A stretch of DNA of 64,000 nt. Source: Paraburkholderia sabiae (GTDB lineage Bacteria; Pseudomonadota; Gammaproteobacteria; Burkholderiales; Burkholderiaceae). A program made the translations under genes and the position numbers. Shown here piece by piece: positions 1-9,167 of the stretch. Below the pieces are notes generated by a model. The model searched no databases and was not told where the DNA came from. It saw nothing but the letters and a program-made list of their open reading frames with translations. The stretch is taken from NCBI RefSeq assembly GCF_030412785.1, contig NZ_CP125295.1, forward strand, positions 6,138,001 to 6,202,000, read 5' to 3'. Positions within the stretch are counted from its first letter, which is position 1. Each line of letters begins with the position of its first letter.

Positions 1-118
1 CGGCGCCCGTGGGCGGCGAAACGGAAGGACGTACGACGCCGCCGCCGCCGCACGACGCGAGCAACACGGCCAGTGACAAGGCGCCCGCCCACGCAACGGT
101 CCGACGGGCAAAGCGCAT
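1..118 (-). CDS. mltA: Membrane-bound lytic murein transglycosylase A, N-terminal fragment (cut by window edge)
   Basis: Only the first 39 codons are present; the gene runs off the left edge. The start is the ATG complementary to 116-118. The visible peptide has a basic N-terminus (MRFARR), a hydrophobic stretch and a lipobox (LLASC), followed by a glycine run and a proline-rich linker. That is an outer-membrane lipoprotein signal. The mltA assignment is inferred from its place beside apaG in Burkholderia genomes, because no catalytic domain is in view. MltA would cleave peptidoglycan glycan strands to 1,6-anhydro products in the periplasm. The lipoprotein call is firm; the gene identity is moderate. 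Confidence 0.55.
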   Translation of the reverse strand, partial: MRFARRTVAWAGALSLAVLLASCGGGGVVRPSVSPPTGA

Positions 119-146
119 ACAATGATTGTTCTCGATGGAAACTGCC

Positions 147-320
147 ATGTCTGATCTGTTCGACGAATACCCGATGCTCATCTTCGCGCTCGAATCGCTC
201 GTAGCGCTTTTCCTGCTGATTTTCATCGTTGTGTGGACAGCGTCCGGCAAGAAAAAGAATGCCGCACGCCAGAAGCAGGACGCAAAAGCGGTCCCGCCGC
301 AGCAACAGCCGCGTCGCTAA
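147..320 (+). CDS. Small single-span membrane protein of unknown function
   Basis: This 57-residue protein starts MSDLFDEYP and has one strong transmembrane segment (about residues 9-32, rich in Leu, Ile, Phe and Val). A short basic, Gln/Pro-rich tail (GKKKN to PPQQQPRR) follows. The tail should face the cytoplasm by the positive-inside rule. Upstream in-frame starts exist at 126 (TTG) and 135 (ATG); 147 is chosen because a GGAAA stretch lies a suitable distance before it. Third codon positions are GC-rich, as in real genes here. It lies between mltA and apaG, on the opposite strand to both. I do not recognise a family. Confidence 0.6.
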   Translation: MSDLFDEYPMLIFALESLVALFLLIFIVVWTASGKKKNAARQKQDAKAVPPQQQPRR

Positions 321-344
321 CTGACTGCGCGCAGCGCTTTCCGT

Positions 345-719
345 TCAATGCAGCGTGCGCGGCATGCGCAGAACGAATTCCGGCACGGGCGCGTCCCAGC
401 GCTCGCCGTCTTCCGCCACGCAAAAGTACTCGCCGCGCATCGTGCCGACGGGCGTCGCGATCACCGCATAGCTGGTGTACTCGAACTGCTCGCCCGGCTT
501 CAGCAAAGGCTGATGCCCGACCACGCCCAGGCCTTTCACTTCCTGAACGCGATTTTCGCTATCTGTAATCACCCAGTGGCGCGCGATTAGCTGCGCGGTC
601 ACCTGGCCCGTATTGCGGATGGTGAGCGTGTAGGCGAAAGCGTATTTCCGATGCTCCGGGTCCGACTCTTCGGCGATGTACCGCACTTGGGAAGCCACGC
701 TGAATTCGTACTGACTCAT
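345..719 (-). CDS. apaG: ApaG family protein (CO2+/Mg2+ efflux-associated name, function unclear)
   Basis: This 124-residue protein has the usual ApaG length and begins MSQYEFSVASQVRY. It is a single FN3-like beta-sandwich domain. The family's conserved middle is visible as YTLTIRNTGQVTAQLIARHW, followed by a glycine-rich loop (VKGLGVVGHQPLLKPGEQF). A longer reading from 878 exists in the same frame, but the family start fits the ATG at 719. ApaG was named for its link to apaH and ksgA in enterobacteria; the biochemical role is not settled. Here it sits near mltA, not ksgA/apaH. Confidence 0.9.
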   Translation of the reverse strand: MSQYEFSVASQVRYIAEESDPEHRKYAFAYTLTIRNTGQVTAQLIARHWVITDSENRVQEVKGLGVVGHQPLLKPGEQFEYTSYAVIATPVGTMRGEYFCVAEDGERWDAPVPEFVLRMPRTLH

Positions 720-943
720 GCTGATTCCGATAGTGAGCGAAGCGCGCGAAGGATCCGCGCGAGGCCGTGTGCTGGCGGTTCGCGCGCGAATGGCGGCGTG
801 CCCGCACAGGGCGTTGACATGGTTTGGCATTCTGCTTGATGCCGCGCGGACCCGCAACCGCATTGGCCAACAGGACAAGGCCCGAGAAGATTACGCCAAC
901 CGAGCTGCGCGCATGATGCGCCCGAGGCCGCGGCGCGTCCGCC

Positions 944-960
944 AGCGCTAAAATAGCGCT
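944..960. promoter_or_regulatory. Inverted repeat upstream of rpe with possible -10
   Basis: AGCGCT occurs twice (944-949 and 955-960) around AAAAT, giving a 17-bp dyad 26 bp before the rpe start. The sequence TAAAAT at 949-954 could be a -10 element, but no good -35 lies 16-18 bp upstream. It may be an operator or a chance symmetry of a self-palindromic hexamer. Confidence 0.3.
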
Positions 961-986
961 TTCTGTCTCCCGCCCCACCCCACGCC

Positions 987-1670
987 ATGACTCAATTCCG
1001 CATCGCTCCCAGCATCCTGTCCGCCGATTTCTCGCGGCTCGGCGAAGAAGTCCGCAACGTCGTCGCCGCCGGCGCCGACTGGATTCACTTCGATGTGATG
1101 GACAACCATTACGTGCCGAACCTGACGATCGGACCGCTCGTGTGCGAGGCGATCCGCCCGCACGTGAACGTGCCCATCGACGTGCATCTGATGGTGCGCC
1201 CCGTCGACCGCATCGTGCCCGACTTCGCGAAAGCCGGTGCGAACGTGATCAGCTTCCATCCGGAAGGCTCGGACCACATCGACCGCACGCTGTCGCTGAT
1301 CCGCGATCACGGCTGCAAGGCCGGCCTCGTGTTCAACCCCGCGACGCCGCTGAACTACCTCGATCACGTGATGGACAAGCTGGATCTCGTGCTGATCATG
1401 TCGGTGAATCCGGGCTTCGGCGGGCAGTCGTTCATCCCCGAGGCGCTGAACAAGCTGCGCGAGGCACGCGCGAAAATCGACGCGTACAAGGAAAAGACCG
1501 GCCGCGAGATCCATCTCGAAGTGGACGGCGGCGTCAAGGCCGACAACATCGCGGAAATCGCGGCAGCGGGCGCGGATACGTTCGTGGCAGGCTCGGCGAT
1601 CTTCGGCCATCCCGACTACAAGACGATCATCGACAAGATGCGCGGTGCGCTGGCATCGGTCGAGCGCTGA
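987..1670 (+). CDS. rpe: Ribulose-phosphate 3-epimerase
   Basis: The enzyme interconverts D-ribulose 5-phosphate and D-xylulose 5-phosphate in the pentose phosphate and Calvin pathways (cytoplasm, metal-dependent). At 227 residues it has family length. It shows the TIM-barrel signatures: [15 protein letters not shown] at the N-terminus, [16 protein letters not shown] with the catalytic Asp and metal-binding His, [21 protein letters not shown], and [11 protein letters not shown] with the second catalytic Asp. gph follows one base after the stop, so the two are almost certainly co-transcribed and probably translationally coupled. Confidence 0.97.
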   Translation: MTQFRIAPSILSADFSRLGEEVRNVVAAGADWIHFDVMDNHYVPNLTIGPLVCEAIRPHVNVPIDVHLMVRPVDRIVPDFAKAGANVISFHPEGSDHIDRTLSLIRDHGCKAGLVFNPATPLNYLDHVMDKLDLVLIMSVNPGFGGQSFIPEALNKLREARAKIDAYKEKTGREIHLEVDGGVKADNIAEIAAAGADTFVAGSAIFGHPDYKTIIDKMRGALASVER

Positions 1671-1671
1671 G

Positions 1672-2400
1672 ATGGAATCGACGCCTCTTTTCCCCGCTCC
1701 CGCGTTCACGGCCGGCAAGATCCGCGCGGCCATCGTCGATCTCGACGGCACGATGGTCGATACCGCCGACGACTTCACTGCTTCGCTGAACGGCATGCTC
1801 GCCCAGTTCGACGCGGAAGAAACCACGCGCGAGGAAGTCATCGACTACGTCGGCAAAGGCTCCGAGCACCTGATTCGCAGCGTGCTCGCGCCGCGCTTCG
1901 AGGCCGATCTGGCGCAGTCGCGTTTCGACGAGGCGCTCGCGATCTATCAGGAGGAGTACGCGAAGATCAACGGTCTGCACACGCGGCTCTATCCCGACGT
2001 CGAAGCGGGGTTGATCGCGTTGCGCGAAGCCGGCCTTGAGCTCGCGTGCGTGACCAACAAGCCGCATCGCTTCGCGACGCAACTGCTCGAGCATCACGGA
2101 CTGCTGCGCTACTTCAGCGTCGTTTTGGGCGGCGACAGCGTCGCGGCGAAAAAGCCCGATCCGCTGCCGATGCTGACGGCCTGCGAACGCCTCGGCGTGT
2201 CGCCGCAGGACGCCGTCGCTATCGGCGATTCGCAGAACGATGCGTTCGCGGGCCGCGCGGCCGGGATGTCGACGTTGACTGTGCCATATGGCTATAACCA
2301 CGGCGAAGCTGTGCAAACCATAAAATCGGATGGTATAGTTGTGTCGCTGTTGGGCGCCGCCAAGGCGATCGCAGCGCACAATGCAGCAAACAAGCAGTAA
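1672..2400 (+). CDS. gph: Phosphoglycolate phosphatase (HAD superfamily)
   Basis: This 242-residue HAD-family phosphatase hydrolyses 2-phosphoglycolate, a by-product of DNA repair and oxygenase chemistry. Motif I is AAIVDLDGTMVDTADD near residue 20 (nucleophile Asp and general acid Asp), motif II is CVTNKP, the motif III lysine lies in AAKKPDPLP, and motif IV is GDSQNDAFAGRAAG. The ATG at 1672 lies one base after the rpe stop and gives the family N-terminus; a longer frame from 1645 would overlap rpe. The last part of the gene (about 2310-2345) is unusually AT-rich and might contain the trp operon promoter. Confidence 0.93.
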   Translation: MESTPLFPAPAFTAGKIRAAIVDLDGTMVDTADDFTASLNGMLAQFDAEETTREEVIDYVGKGSEHLIRSVLAPRFEADLAQSRFDEALAIYQEEYAKINGLHTRLYPDVEAGLIALREAGLELACVTNKPHRFATQLLEHHGLLRYFSVVLGGDSVAAKKPDPLPMLTACERLGVSPQDAVAIGDSQNDAFAGRAAGMSTLTVPYGYNHGEAVQTIKSDGIVVSLLGAAKAIAAHNAANKQ

Positions 2401-2454
2401 AACGAGCGCCGCTCAGGCGGCACTTAATCATTCGACTTAATCAAAGTCTTCCTC

Positions 2455-2529
2455 ATGTTTCTGAATAAAAAACGGAGTCTGAGCACGATCGACCGGGGAG
2501 CCTGGCCCTGGCGTCGCTGGTCGCGCTGA
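2455..2529 (+). CDS. trpL: Candidate trp operon leader peptide (TrpL), 24 residues
   Basis: A short reading frame begins ATG at 2455 and ends TGA at 2527-2529. It encodes 24 residues with three Trp codons (2503, 2509 and 2518) within six codons, read as W-P-W-R-R-W. Trp is the rarest residue, and this cluster lies 289 bp before trpE, so a regulatory leader peptide is the natural reading. The ribosome binding site is weak (AAAGTC about 10 bases upstream), which lowers confidence. A perfect hairpin (TACCTC/GAGGTA) starts directly after the stop. Family knowledge: stalling at Trp codons under tryptophan shortage controls transcription into the structural genes. Confidence 0.62.
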   Translation: MFLNKKRSLSTIDRGAWPWRRWSR

Positions 2530-2577
2530 TACCTCGCCCTGAGGTACGCTGAAGCTCGTCTTTGGCACCCGTTTTTT
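2494..2577 (+). promoter_or_regulatory. Putative trp attenuator (leader stem plus U-tract)
   Basis: A T6 run at 2572-2577 follows GGCACCCG (2564-2571). That segment can pair with CGGGGAGCC (2494-2502) as CGGG/CCCG plus GCC/GGC around a small internal loop. The left arm is the leader coding sequence directly before the first Trp codon. A ribosome stalled on those codons would cover it, and one that finishes would expose it. Inside the loop, TACCTC (2530-2535) pairs perfectly with GAGGTA (2541-2546). A second hairpin, CCGGT-TTCG-ACCGG, lies at 2611-2624. The pairing is seen by eye; the mechanism is inferred, and no compact GC-rich terminator hairpin was found. Confidence 0.42.
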
Positions 2578-2817
2578 CATTCGCTGCGCTTCCGCGCTTT
2601 TCCCGACCTGCCGGTTTCGACCGGTACAACCTCGCTGTATCGAGTTTCAGCTAGCCGTCGCGTACCTTGCGTACTATCGTCGTGCTGTGAAGCCGTGCAT
2701 GCGTCGTCGGGTAAGCGCGCGCCGGTTTCTTTACCTGTGACGAGCACATTCGACCGGTAACGCAGCCATGCCATGTCCGACGCACCACACCGCCGGACAC
2801 ACGAACAGGATCGGAAC

Positions 2818-4311
2818 ATGACCGAACTCGAATTTCAGTCCCTCGCCAACGAGGGCTTCAATCGCATCCCGCTGATCGCCGAAGCGCTGGCCGACCTCGA
2901 AACGCCGCTCTCGCTGTATCTGAAGCTCGCGCAGACCGAGCGCAACGGCGCGAACTCGTTTCTGCTCGAATCGGTGGTGGGCGGCGAGCGCTTCGGCCGC
3001 TACTCGTTCATCGGCCTGCCGGCGCGCACGCTGATCCGCACGAGCAACGGCGTGACGGAAGTCGTAAAGGACGGCAAGGTCGTCGAGACGCACGACGGCG
3101 ATCCGCTCGAATTCATCCAGCAGTTCCAGAAGCGCTTCAAGGTTGCGCTGCGTCCGGGGCTGCCGCGTTTCGCGGGCGGTCTGGCGGGCTACTTCGGCTA
3201 CGACGCCGTGCGCTACATCGAAAAGAAGCTCGCGCACACGGCCCCGCCCGACGATCTGAACCTGCCCGACATCCAGTTGCTGCTGACGGAAGAAGTCGCC
3301 GTCATCGACAACCTCGCAGGCAAGCTGTATCTCGTGATCTACGCCGATCCGACCACGCCCGAAGCCTACACGCGCGCCAAACAGCGTCTGCGCGATCTGA
3401 AGCAGCGTCTGCGCACGACCGTGCAGCCGCCCGTTACGTCGGCGAGCGTGCGCACTGAAATTTTCCGCGAGTTCAAGAAGGACGATTACCTCGCCGCCGT
3501 ACGCAAGGCGAAGGAATACATCGCCGCAGGCGAACTGATGCAGGTGCAGGTCGGCCAGCGTCTGACCAAACCGTACCGTGACAATCCGCTGTCGCTGTAT
3601 CGCGCGCTGCGTTCGCTGAATCCTTCGCCGTACATGTACTACTACAACTTCGGCGAATTCCATGTGGTGGGCGCGTCGCCGGAAATTCTGGTGCGTCAGG
3701 AAAAGCGCAACGAAGACCGTATCGTCACGATCCGTCCGCTCGCGGGCACGCGTCCGCGCGGCAACACGCCCGAGCGCGATACCGAACTCGCCACCGAACT
3801 GCTGAACGACCCGAAGGAAATCGCAGAGCACGTGATGCTGATCGACCTCGCGCGCAACGACGTGGGCCGTATCGCGGAAATCGGCTCGGTTGTCGTGACC
3901 GACAAGATGGTGATCGAAAAGTACTCGCACGTGCAGCACATCGTGAGTTCCGTCGAAGGCAAGCTGAAACCGGGCATGACCAATTTCGACGTGCTGCGCG
4001 CAACATTCCCGGCGGGCACGCTGTCGGGCGCGCCGAAGGTTCGCGCGATGGAACTGATCGACGAACTCGAACCCGTGAAGCGCGGCCTGTACGGCGGCGC
4101 CGTCGGTTATCTGTCGTTCACGGGCGAAATGGATCTCGCCATCACGATCCGCACGGGCGTGATCTGCAACGGCAATCTGTATGTTCAGGCGGCAGCGGGC
4201 GTGGTCGCCGACTCGGTGCCCGAATCCGAATGGCAAGAGACCGAAAACAAGGCGCGCGCCGTGCTGCGCGCCGCCGAGCAGGTCCAAGACGGCCTCGATA
4301 GCGACTTCTGA
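2818..4311 (+). CDS. trpE: Anthranilate synthase component I
   Basis: TrpE (497 residues) converts chorismate to anthranilate with ammonia supplied by TrpG, the committed step of tryptophan synthesis. The N-terminal half carries the feedback-binding region ([20 protein letters not shown], with the conserved Ser). The C-terminal chorismate-binding domain shows [21 protein letters not shown], the [11 protein letters not shown] motif, and [20 protein letters not shown]. The start at 2818 (preceded by AGGATCGGA) gives the usual N-terminus [18 protein letters not shown]; the in-frame ATG at 2773 adds 15 unconserved residues. It heads trpEGDC behind a candidate attenuator. Confidence 0.97.
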   Translation: MTELEFQSLANEGFNRIPLIAEALADLETPLSLYLKLAQTERNGANSFLLESVVGGERFGRYSFIGLPARTLIRTSNGVTEVVKDGKVVETHDGDPLEFIQQFQKRFKVALRPGLPRFAGGLAGYFGYDAVRYIEKKLAHTAPPDDLNLPDIQLLLTEEVAVIDNLAGKLYLVIYADPTTPEAYTRAKQRLRDLKQRLRTTVQPPVTSASVRTEIFREFKKDDYLAAVRKAKEYIAAGELMQVQVGQRLTKPYRDNPLSLYRALRSLNPSPYMYYYNFGEFHVVGASPEILVRQEKRNEDRIVTIRPLAGTRPRGNTPERDTELATELLNDPKEIAEHVMLIDLARNDVGRIAEIGSVVVTDKMVIEKYSHVQHIVSSVEGKLKPGMTNFDVLRATFPAGTLSGAPKVRAMELIDELEPVKRGLYGGAVGYLSFTGEMDLAITIRTGVICNGNLYVQAAAGVVADSVPESEWQETENKARAVLRAAEQVQDGLDSDF

Positions 4312-4323
4312 CGGAGACTGACC

Positions 4324-4911
4324 ATGCTGCTGATGATCGACAACTACGACTCGTTCACCTATAACCTGGTCCAGTACTTCGGCGAATTCGGCGAAGACGT
4401 GCGGACCTATCGCAACGACGAAATCACCCTCGACGAGATCGCGAAGCTCAACCCCGAGCGCATCTGCCTGTCGCCGGGACCGAGCAATCCGCAACACGCG
4501 GGCATCACGCTCGACGTGCTGCGCGAATTTTCCGGCAAGTATCCGATTCTCGGCGTGTGCCTCGGCCATCAGGCGATCGGCGAAGCGTTCGGCGGCCGTG
4601 TGGTGCGCGCGCAGACCATCATGCACGGCAAGGTGAGCCAGATCGAAACCGATTGCAAAGGCGTATTCGCCGACCTGCCGAAGCATTTCACCGTCACGCG
4701 CTATCACTCGCTCGCTATCGAACGCGAATCGCTGCCCGATTGCCTCGAAGTGTCCGCATGGACCGACGACGGCGAAATCATGGGCGTGCGTCACAAGACG
4801 CTCGCCGTGGAAGGCGTGCAGTTCCATCCGGAATCGATCCTGTCGGAACACGGCCACGCCCTGCTCGAAAACTTCGTGAAGCAGTCGAAAACTGCGGCAC
4901 GCAGCGCCTGA
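4324..4911 (+). CDS. trpG: Anthranilate synthase component II (glutamine amidotransferase)
   Basis: TrpG (195 residues) is the class I glutaminase subunit that feeds ammonia to TrpE. It begins [20 protein letters not shown]. It has the oxyanion motif LSPGPSNP, the nucleophile Cys in [15 protein letters not shown] (about residue 79), and the His-Glu pair in [10 protein letters not shown] near residue 170. It starts 12 bases after trpE behind a GGAG ribosome site and is followed after 20 bases by trpD. In related bacteria the same subunit may also serve aminodeoxychorismate synthase; that cannot be judged here. Confidence 0.96.
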   Translation: MLLMIDNYDSFTYNLVQYFGEFGEDVRTYRNDEITLDEIAKLNPERICLSPGPSNPQHAGITLDVLREFSGKYPILGVCLGHQAIGEAFGGRVVRAQTIMHGKVSQIETDCKGVFADLPKHFTVTRYHSLAIERESLPDCLEVSAWTDDGEIMGVRHKTLAVEGVQFHPESILSEHGHALLENFVKQSKTAARSA

Positions 4912-4931
4912 ATAAAAAAGGAGACGTCATC

Positions 4932-5960
4932 ATGATTACGCCCCAGGAAGCGCTGCAACGCACGATCGAGCATCGCGAGATTTTCCACGACGAAATGCTG
5001 CACCTGATGCGCCTCATCATGCGCGGCGACATGTCGCCCGTGATGGCAGCTGCGATCATCACCGGCTTGCGCGTCAAAAAAGAGACCATCGGCGAAATCA
5101 CCGCGGCCGCCACGGTGATGCGTGAGTTCGCACGTCACGTCGACGTGCAGGACAACTCGAACTTCGTCGATATCGTCGGCACGGGCGGCGACGGTTCGCA
5201 TACGTTCAATATTTCGACGGCCACGATGTTCGTGTCGGCGGCAGCGGGCGCGAAGGTCGCGAAGCACGGCAACCGGGGCGTATCGAGCAAGTCAGGCAGT
5301 GCAGACGTGCTCGAAGCGCTCGGCGTCAATATCGATCTGCAGCCGGAACAGGTGGCGGCGTCGATCGCCGAAACGGGCATGGGCTTCATGTTCGCGCCGA
5401 ACCATCATCCCGCCATGAAGAACATCGCGCCCGTGCGCCGCGAACTCGGTGTGCGGACCATCTTCAACATCCTCGGGCCGCTAACGAACCCCGCCGGCGC
5501 GCCAAACCAGCTGCAAGGCGTGTTTCACCCGGACCTCGTCGGCATTCAGGTTCGCGTGATGCAGCGGCTCGGCGCACAACACGTGCTGGTCGTGTATGGT
5601 ATGGACGGCATGGACGAGGTGTCGCTGGGCGCGGCGACACAGGTCGGCGAACTGCGTAACGGTCAAGTGACCGAGTACGAGATTCACCCCGAGGACTTCG
5701 GCATGCAGATGGTGTCGAACCGGACGCTGAAAGTGGCCGACGCGACGGAATCGAAGGTGCTGCTGCTCGAAGCGCTCGACAACAAGCCGGGCGTCGCGCG
5801 CGAAATCGTCACGCTGAACGCGGGCACGGCGCTGTACGCGGCGAACGTCGCGGAGTCGATCGCCGACGGCATCCTGATGGCGCGCGAAGCGATCGCGAGC
5901 GGCAAGGCGCGCGCGAAAGTCGACGAGCTGGTCCGCTTCACGCAGCAGTTCAAGCATTGA
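4932..5960 (+). CDS. trpD: Anthranilate phosphoribosyltransferase
   Basis: TrpD (342 residues) joins anthranilate and PRPP to give phosphoribosyl-anthranilate. The glycine-rich PRPP loop is visible as [17 protein letters not shown] (about residues 78-94), followed by [21 protein letters not shown], the anthranilate site around [18 protein letters not shown], and the metal-binding DGMDE. The start is the ATG at 4932 behind AAAGGAGA; the open frame extends upstream across trpG but only in a shadow reading. It lies in an ordinary tight operon between trpG and trpC. Confidence 0.97.
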   Translation: MITPQEALQRTIEHREIFHDEMLHLMRLIMRGDMSPVMAAAIITGLRVKKETIGEITAAATVMREFARHVDVQDNSNFVDIVGTGGDGSHTFNISTATMFVSAAAGAKVAKHGNRGVSSKSGSADVLEALGVNIDLQPEQVAASIAETGMGFMFAPNHHPAMKNIAPVRRELGVRTIFNILGPLTNPAGAPNQLQGVFHPDLVGIQVRVMQRLGAQHVLVVYGMDGMDEVSLGAATQVGELRNGQVTEYEIHPEDFGMQMVSNRTLKVADATESKVLLLEALDNKPGVAREIVTLNAGTALYAANVAESIADGILMAREAIASGKARAKVDELVRFTQQFKH

Positions 5961-5978
5961 TCAAGTAACGGAATTCAC

Positions 5979-6764
5979 ATGAGCGATATTCTCGACCGCA
6001 TCATCGGCGTCAAGCGCGAAGAAGTGCGCGTCGCGCAGCAAAGCGCGCCGCTCGAAGAGCTGCGTCTGCAGGCATCCTCGCGCGATCTGCGCGATTTCGT
6101 CGGCGCGATCCGCGCGAAGCACGAAGCCGGTCTCGCGGCCGTAATCGCCGAGGTCAAGAAGGCGAGCCCGTCGAAAGGCGTGCTGCGCGACAACTTCGTC
6201 CCTGCCGACATCGCGCGCTCGTACGCGAAGCACGGCGCGGCGTGTCTGTCTGTGCTGACCGACGTGCAGTTCTTCCAGGGCAGCGCGCAGTACCTGGAAG
6301 AAGCGCGCGCCGCGTGCCAGTTGCCCGTGCTGCGCAAGGACTTCATCGTCGATCCGTATCAGATCCTCGAAGCGCGCGCGATGGGCGCGGACGCGATCCT
6401 GCTGATCGTCGCCGCGCTCGAAACCTCGCAGATGCAGGATCTCGAAGCGTATGCGCACTCGCTCGGTCTCGCGGTGCTCGTCGAAGTGCACGACAAGAAC
6501 GAACTGGTCGAAGCCTTGACGCTGAAAACGCCGCTGATCGGCGTGAACAACCGCAATCTGCGCACGTTCGAAACGTCGATCGACACGACGCTCGGCCTGC
6601 TCGAGATGATGCCGGACGACCGGATCGTCGTGACGGAATCGGGCATCCTGTCGCGCGTCGACGTCGAGCGGATGCGCGCGATGGACGTGAACTCGTTCCT
6701 CGTCGGCGAGGCGTTCATGCGCGCGGAAGAGCCGGGCGCAGAACTTGCGCGAATGTTCTTCTGA
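5979..6764 (+). CDS. trpC: Indole-3-glycerol phosphate synthase
   Basis: TrpC (261 residues) is a monofunctional TIM-barrel enzyme that closes carboxyphenylaminodeoxyribulose phosphate to indole-3-glycerol phosphate. Characteristic motifs are [15 protein letters not shown] (catalytic Glu and Lys), [24 protein letters not shown] (catalytic Lys), [16 protein letters not shown] and VTESGILSR. It ends the trpEGDC cluster. No trpF, trpB or trpA is in the window, so the pathway's last steps are encoded elsewhere, as is common when trpFBA form a second unit. Confidence 0.97.
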   Translation: MSDILDRIIGVKREEVRVAQQSAPLEELRLQASSRDLRDFVGAIRAKHEAGLAAVIAEVKKASPSKGVLRDNFVPADIARSYAKHGAACLSVLTDVQFFQGSAQYLEEARAACQLPVLRKDFIVDPYQILEARAMGADAILLIVAALETSQMQDLEAYAHSLGLAVLVEVHDKNELVEALTLKTPLIGVNNRNLRTFETSIDTTLGLLEMMPDDRIVVTESGILSRVDVERMRAMDVNSFLVGEAFMRAEEPGAELARMFF

Positions 6765-6794
6765 GTTCGGCGAACGTCAAAAGCGAGTCTGGCG

Positions 6795-7430
6795 ATGGGC
6801 ATGGAACACGAGATCAAGCTGGCGCTGCCGACCGATCAGGTCGGCGCGGCCACGCAATGGTTCATTCAGCGTGCAGGCGGCGCGGGCCGCACGATCACGC
6901 TGGAAAACAGCTATTTCGACACGCCGTCGCTGACGCTCGCGCGCGCGAAAAGCGCGGTGCGCGTGCGCCGCACGCCGGACGGCTGGCTGCAGACGTACAA
7001 GACAGTCGGCACGTCGACGGGCGGTTTGCACAGCCGGCACGAGTGGGAAATGCCCGTCAAAGGCAACGCGCTCGAAATCGACGCGCTGCTCGAAGCGTGC
7101 GACGACGAGCCGTCGAAAGAAGCGCTGCGCAGCGCGCGTGACGAACTGATTCATCTGTTCAGCACGAATTTCTCGCGCACGATCTGGCATGTGAGCGTCG
7201 ACGGCGCGGATATCGAAGCGGCCATCGATCAAGGCGAAGTTCTCGCCGACGTGAACGGCGAACAGCGTCGTGCGCCGATCTGCGAAGTCGAGCTGGAACT
7301 GAAGCACGGCGAGGCGAGCGCGCTGAACACGTTGTCGGCGGAACTGGCGAACGCCGTTCATGGCTTGCGTCCCGATGACGTGAGCAAGGCGCAGCGCGGC
7401 TATCGTCTGCGCGAAGGCGGCTCGAAGTAA
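6795..7430 (+). CDS. CYTH domain-containing protein (likely inorganic triphosphatase)
   Basis: This 211-residue protein belongs to the CYTH/triphosphate tunnel metalloenzyme family. The signature ExExK is near the start (E4-H-E6-I-K8). Later strands carry the expected charged residues: ENSYFDTPSLTL, AVRVRRTPDGWLQTYKT, HEWEMPV, and CEVELELKHGE. Proteins of this type (compare the N-terminal half of YgiF) hydrolyse tripolyphosphate with metal ions; adenylate cyclase or thiamine triphosphatase activity also occurs in the superfamily, so the substrate is not fixed. There is no CHAD domain. It starts 30 bp after trpC; an alternative start is the ATG at 6801. Confidence 0.82.
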   Translation: MGMEHEIKLALPTDQVGAATQWFIQRAGGAGRTITLENSYFDTPSLTLARAKSAVRVRRTPDGWLQTYKTVGTSTGGLHSRHEWEMPVKGNALEIDALLEACDDEPSKEALRSARDELIHLFSTNFSRTIWHVSVDGADIEAAIDQGEVLADVNGEQRRAPICEVELELKHGEASALNTLSAELANAVHGLRPDDVSKAQRGYRLREGGSK

Positions 7431-7520
7431 CCCACTACGCGGGCAGAACGCGGCGGCAAACATGCAAGCGAACGCGACGAACCTTGAGCGCGTGCGCGTT
7501 TGCTGCCACACTAGCCCGCC

Positions 7521-8336
7521 ATGAATTCCGCCAAACGCTCCCGCACTCCGCCGACGCAGCCGTCGCTCTTCACCGACGACGACACCAACGCCGCAGCTCC
7601 AACTCCAACTGTCGACATCCAGACGCTCGAATCGCAATTCGAAGCGTTGCCGCCAGCATGGCGCGCGCATCTGAAGCCGTTTATCGACAGCGACACGTAC
7701 GCGCCGTTGTGCCGTTTCGTCGACGGCGAGCGTGCGGACGGCAAGACCGTCTATCCCGCCGACGTGTTCCGCGCGCTGCGCCTAACCAGCCCCGACGACG
7801 TCAAGGTCGTGATTCTCGGCCAGGATCCATATCACGGCGAAGATCGCGGCACGCCGCAGGCGCATGGACTCGCGTTCTCGGTGCCGCCTTCGGTGCGTCC
7901 GCCGCCGTCGCTGCGCAACATCTTCAAGGAAATCGCCGCGAGTCTCGGCTATGAAACGCCGCAGCACGGCTGCCTCGACGCCTGGGCGCGACAAGGCGTG
8001 CTGCTGCTCAACACGGTGCTGACGGTCGAACGCGATCGCGCGGCGAGCCACGCGAAACGCGGCTGGGAAAAATGCACCGACACGCTGATCCACGAACTCG
8101 CGATGCGTCACGAAGGGCTCGTGTTCATGCTGTGGGGCGCGCACGCGCAGGCCAAGCGTGCGCTGCTCGAAGGCAAGTCCCATTGCGTGCTGGAAGCGCC
8201 GCATCCTTCGCCGCTGTCAGCGCATCGAGGCTTTCTAGGATGCCGGCATTTCGCGCTCGCCAATGAGTTTCTCGAAACGCACGGCCGTCAGGCTATCGAC
8301 TGGCGCTTGCCGGAAACGGGCGAAGTCTTCGCCTGA
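7521..8336 (+). CDS. ung: Uracil-DNA glycosylase
   Basis: Ung (271 residues) removes uracil from DNA by flipping it out and cleaving the N-glycosidic bond. The family 1 motifs are present: [20 protein letters not shown] with the catalytic Asp in the water-activating loop, [23 protein letters not shown], and [19 protein letters not shown] with the catalytic His and minor-groove Leu-intercalation loop. About 30 N-terminal residues are low-complexity (Thr/Pro/Asp-rich) and precede the conserved core, which begins near the [12 protein letters not shown] segment. A bidirectional terminator follows. Confidence 0.96.
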   Translation: MNSAKRSRTPPTQPSLFTDDDTNAAAPTPTVDIQTLESQFEALPPAWRAHLKPFIDSDTYAPLCRFVDGERADGKTVYPADVFRALRLTSPDDVKVVILGQDPYHGEDRGTPQAHGLAFSVPPSVRPPPSLRNIFKEIAASLGYETPQHGCLDAWARQGVLLLNTVLTVERDRAASHAKRGWEKCTDTLIHELAMRHEGLVFMLWGAHAQAKRALLEGKSHCVLEAPHPSPLSAHRGFLGCRHFALANEFLETHGRQAIDWRLPETGEVFA

Positions 8337-8372
8337 AAAGCGCCACACCTCACGCCTCAAACATCACAAAGC

Positions 8373-8408
8373 AAAACGCCACGGAATCGACATTCCGTGG
8401 CGTTTTTT
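8373..8408. terminator. Bidirectional intrinsic terminator between ung and azoR
   Basis: AACGCCACGGAAT (8375-8387) pairs perfectly with ATTCCGTGGCGTT (8392-8404) around a CGAC loop. A T-run follows on the plus strand and an A-run precedes it, so the hairpin can stop transcription from both converging genes. Confidence 0.92.
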
Positions 8409-8428
8409 ATTGAACGAGCGTCGCGCGC

Positions 8429-9025
8429 TTACGCTGCGGCGATTGCTTCGCGTGCGCCGGCCAGTGCCGCGCTCGCTGCGTCCGGGCCCATGTTCAGGCC
8501 TTCCGCGTAGATGAAGTTCACGTCCGTCATACCGAGGAAGCCGAGGAACGTCGTCAGGTAAGGCGTCTGCGAGTCACCCGGCGTGCCGATGTACTTGCCG
8601 CCGCGGGCCGAAACCACGAATACCTTCTTGCCCTTCACGAGGCCTTCCGGACCGTTCGCGCCGTACTTGAACGTGATGCCGGCACGAGCGATGAAGTCGA
8701 AGTACGTCTTCAGTTGCGACGAGATACCGAAGTTGTACAGCGGTGCGCCGATCACGACGATGTCGGCGGCTTGCAGTTCGGCGATCAGCGCTTCGCTGCG
8801 CGCTGCAATCGCTTGCTGTTCGGCCGTGCGCTGTTCTGCCGGCGTGAAGAATGCGCCGAGAATCGCGTCGTCGAGGTGCGGCAACGCGTCTTCGTGCAGA
8901 TTGCGGACGACGACTTGCGCGCCCGGATTCGATTGTTGCAGCTTTGCCGTCAGTTCGTTGGCGAGCAGCGTCGATTGAGCGCCTTGCGAGCGAGCCGACG
9001 AGTTGATTTGCAGGATCGTGGTCAT
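8429..9025 (-). CDS. azoR: FMN-dependent NADH-azoreductase
   Basis: AzoR (198 residues) is a flavodoxin-fold quinone/azo reductase that uses NADH and tightly bound FMN in a ping-pong mechanism. The FMN phosphate-binding start is [17 protein letters not shown]. Later come [29 protein letters not shown] sequence (P-L-Y-N-F in the FMN loop) and VVSARGGKY. The protein ends with the family's helical tail. It is a single gene between a terminator and an inverted repeat at 9115-9140 that may be its operator. In vivo substrates are more likely quinones than azo dyes. Confidence 0.93.
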   Translation of the reverse strand: MTTILQINSSARSQGAQSTLLANELTAKLQQSNPGAQVVVRNLHEDALPHLDDAILGAFFTPAEQRTAEQQAIAARSEALIAELQAADIVVIGAPLYNFGISSQLKTYFDFIARAGITFKYGANGPEGLVKGKKVFVVSARGGKYIGTPGDSQTPYLTTFLGFLGMTDVNFIYAEGLNMGPDAASAALAGAREAIAAA

Positions 9026-9114
9026 CTGTGACTCCAGTGAGGGGCGCGCTGTGTTGCGCGAGTGGAGCCATTGTGTTTTTTTACCCGCCTGGGAAAAAGT
9101 ACCGCGGCGGCGAC

Positions 9115-9140
9115 GGATTGTTGCAACGATAGAACAATCC
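9115..9140. promoter_or_regulatory. Inverted repeat upstream of azoR (candidate operator)
   Basis: GGATTGTT (9115-9122) and AACAATCC (9133-9140) form perfect 8-bp arms around a 10-bp spacer. A smaller palindrome, GTTGCAAC, lies at 9120-9127. It sits about 90 bp before the azoR start. The size and T-N11-A character would suit a LysR-type regulator, but none is adjacent. Confidence 0.4.
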
Positions 9141-9167
9141 GCCTCCCGGTTTGGCCGCTTTTTGCTG

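Noticed and set aside
814..842. TTGACA at 814-819 as an rpe promoter
   Set aside because: The -35 is perfect but no -10 lies at 16-18 bp, and it is 170 bp from the gene.
2586..2601. GCGC-TTCC-GCGC-TTTT hairpin as the trp terminator
   Set aside because: The stem is only 4 bp and cannot extend; it is unlikely to terminate alone.
2731..4857. A 708-codon open frame antisense to trpE and trpG
   Set aside because: Its residues (Arg/His/Val/Asp-rich) are a shadow of high-GC coding in the other strand. No ribosome site or domain was seen.
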